DNA of 18,970 bases from contig JANBPU010000295.1 in the NCBI GenBank assembly GCA_027575805.1, positions 1 to 18,970 of the forward strand, in the 5' to 3' direction. Of this stretch, positions 18,730 through 18,970 are shown one piece after another; position 1 is the first letter of the stretch; the number at the start of each line of letters is the position of its first letter. The DNA is from Mycoemilia scoparia. Its lineage: Eukaryota > Kickxellomycota > Kickxellomycetes > Kickxellales > Kickxellaceae. A model generated the notes under the pieces. The model worked only from the letters and a program-made list of their open reading frames with translations. It was not told where the DNA came from and searched no databases. The translations under genes and the position numbers were made by a program.

Positions 18730-18970
18730 TATATGCTCCTATATCTGGCTTTTACACAGCCTTTTAAAAAACGGAAACTGAAGAAATAGGTATAAAATAT
18801 TAACCTATTCAAGTCAAAAATCAGTAGGCCATATATGTGTTTATCCAAACTAGAACATGGTTTAAATTCAATTACGTTGTAAATAACAAATGGAATAATA
18901 AACACCATACTTCTTTCCAAAAAAGGTTTGTTGTTTTACAACCAAGTCAACAAACAAAAAAGAGATAGTG

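Larger units (their letters stand above)
17856..18970. other. Promoter-side spacer of the HFI1-like gene
   Basis: No credible gene; two short open frames overlap a MITE or run through AT-rich DNA. Contents are (GT)6 at 17911-17922, a purine-rich GAGAGA tract near 18008, MITE copy 5 (18257-18343) and MITE copy 6 (18630-18729). The sequence is cut at 18970. Confidence 0.55.

Noticed and set aside
1..18970. CRISPR array, prophage, bacterial operon or biosynthetic cluster
   Set aside because: The repeats are dispersed inverted-repeat elements without regular spacers, the genes are spliced and eukaryotic, and the products do not form one pathway.

Overview
The window is nuclear DNA from a fungus. 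The reasons are short GT-AG introns (most 88-256 nt), asparagine, glutamine and lysine tracts in proteins, long AT-rich spacers, an intron-bearing nuclear tRNA gene, and two genes of fungal type: a POP3-like RNase P/MRP subunit and an HFI1/ADA1-like SAGA subunit. Large spacers and an animal-like tyrosine aminotransferase fit an early-diverging (zygomycete-grade) fungus. That placement is an inference with low to moderate confidence.

Layout: (1) 1-1646 is gene-free and carries three copies of a TA-flanked miniature inverted-repeat element, one of them nested in another dispersed repeat. (2) 1647-3418, minus strand: a four-exon NAD-dependent glycerol-3-phosphate dehydrogenase with a presequence that looks mitochondrial. 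(3) 3419-6297: a 2.9 kb divergent promoter region with a local duplication and another dispersed repeat copy. (4) 6298-8397, plus: an intronless type II membrane nucleotide pyrophosphatase/phosphodiesterase. (5) 8583-8681, minus: tRNA-Val(CAC) with a 25-nt intron. (6) 9341-10912, plus: a four-exon POP3-like RNase P/MRP protein. (7) 12143-15545, plus: a six-exon tyrosine aminotransferase with two unusually long introns rich in CAG tracts and other simple repeats. (8) 16032-17855, minus: a two-exon HFI1/ADA1-like SAGA subunit, convergent with the aminotransferase. (9) 17856-18970: promoter-side spacer with two more miniature elements.

The genes do not form a pathway. They are separate housekeeping functions: glycerol and redox metabolism, extracellular or luminal nucleotide and phosphate metabolism, tRNA processing, aromatic amino acid metabolism and chromatin-linked transcription. 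The most distinctive content is non-coding: a six-copy MITE family with clear TA target sites, a nested insertion that reveals its empty site, and a second dispersed repeat family, one copy of which sits inside a glycerol-3-phosphate dehydrogenase intron. I found no new multigene system. Exon boundaries were worked out by hand from GT/AG sites, reading phase and family resemblance; no alignment or expression data were available.
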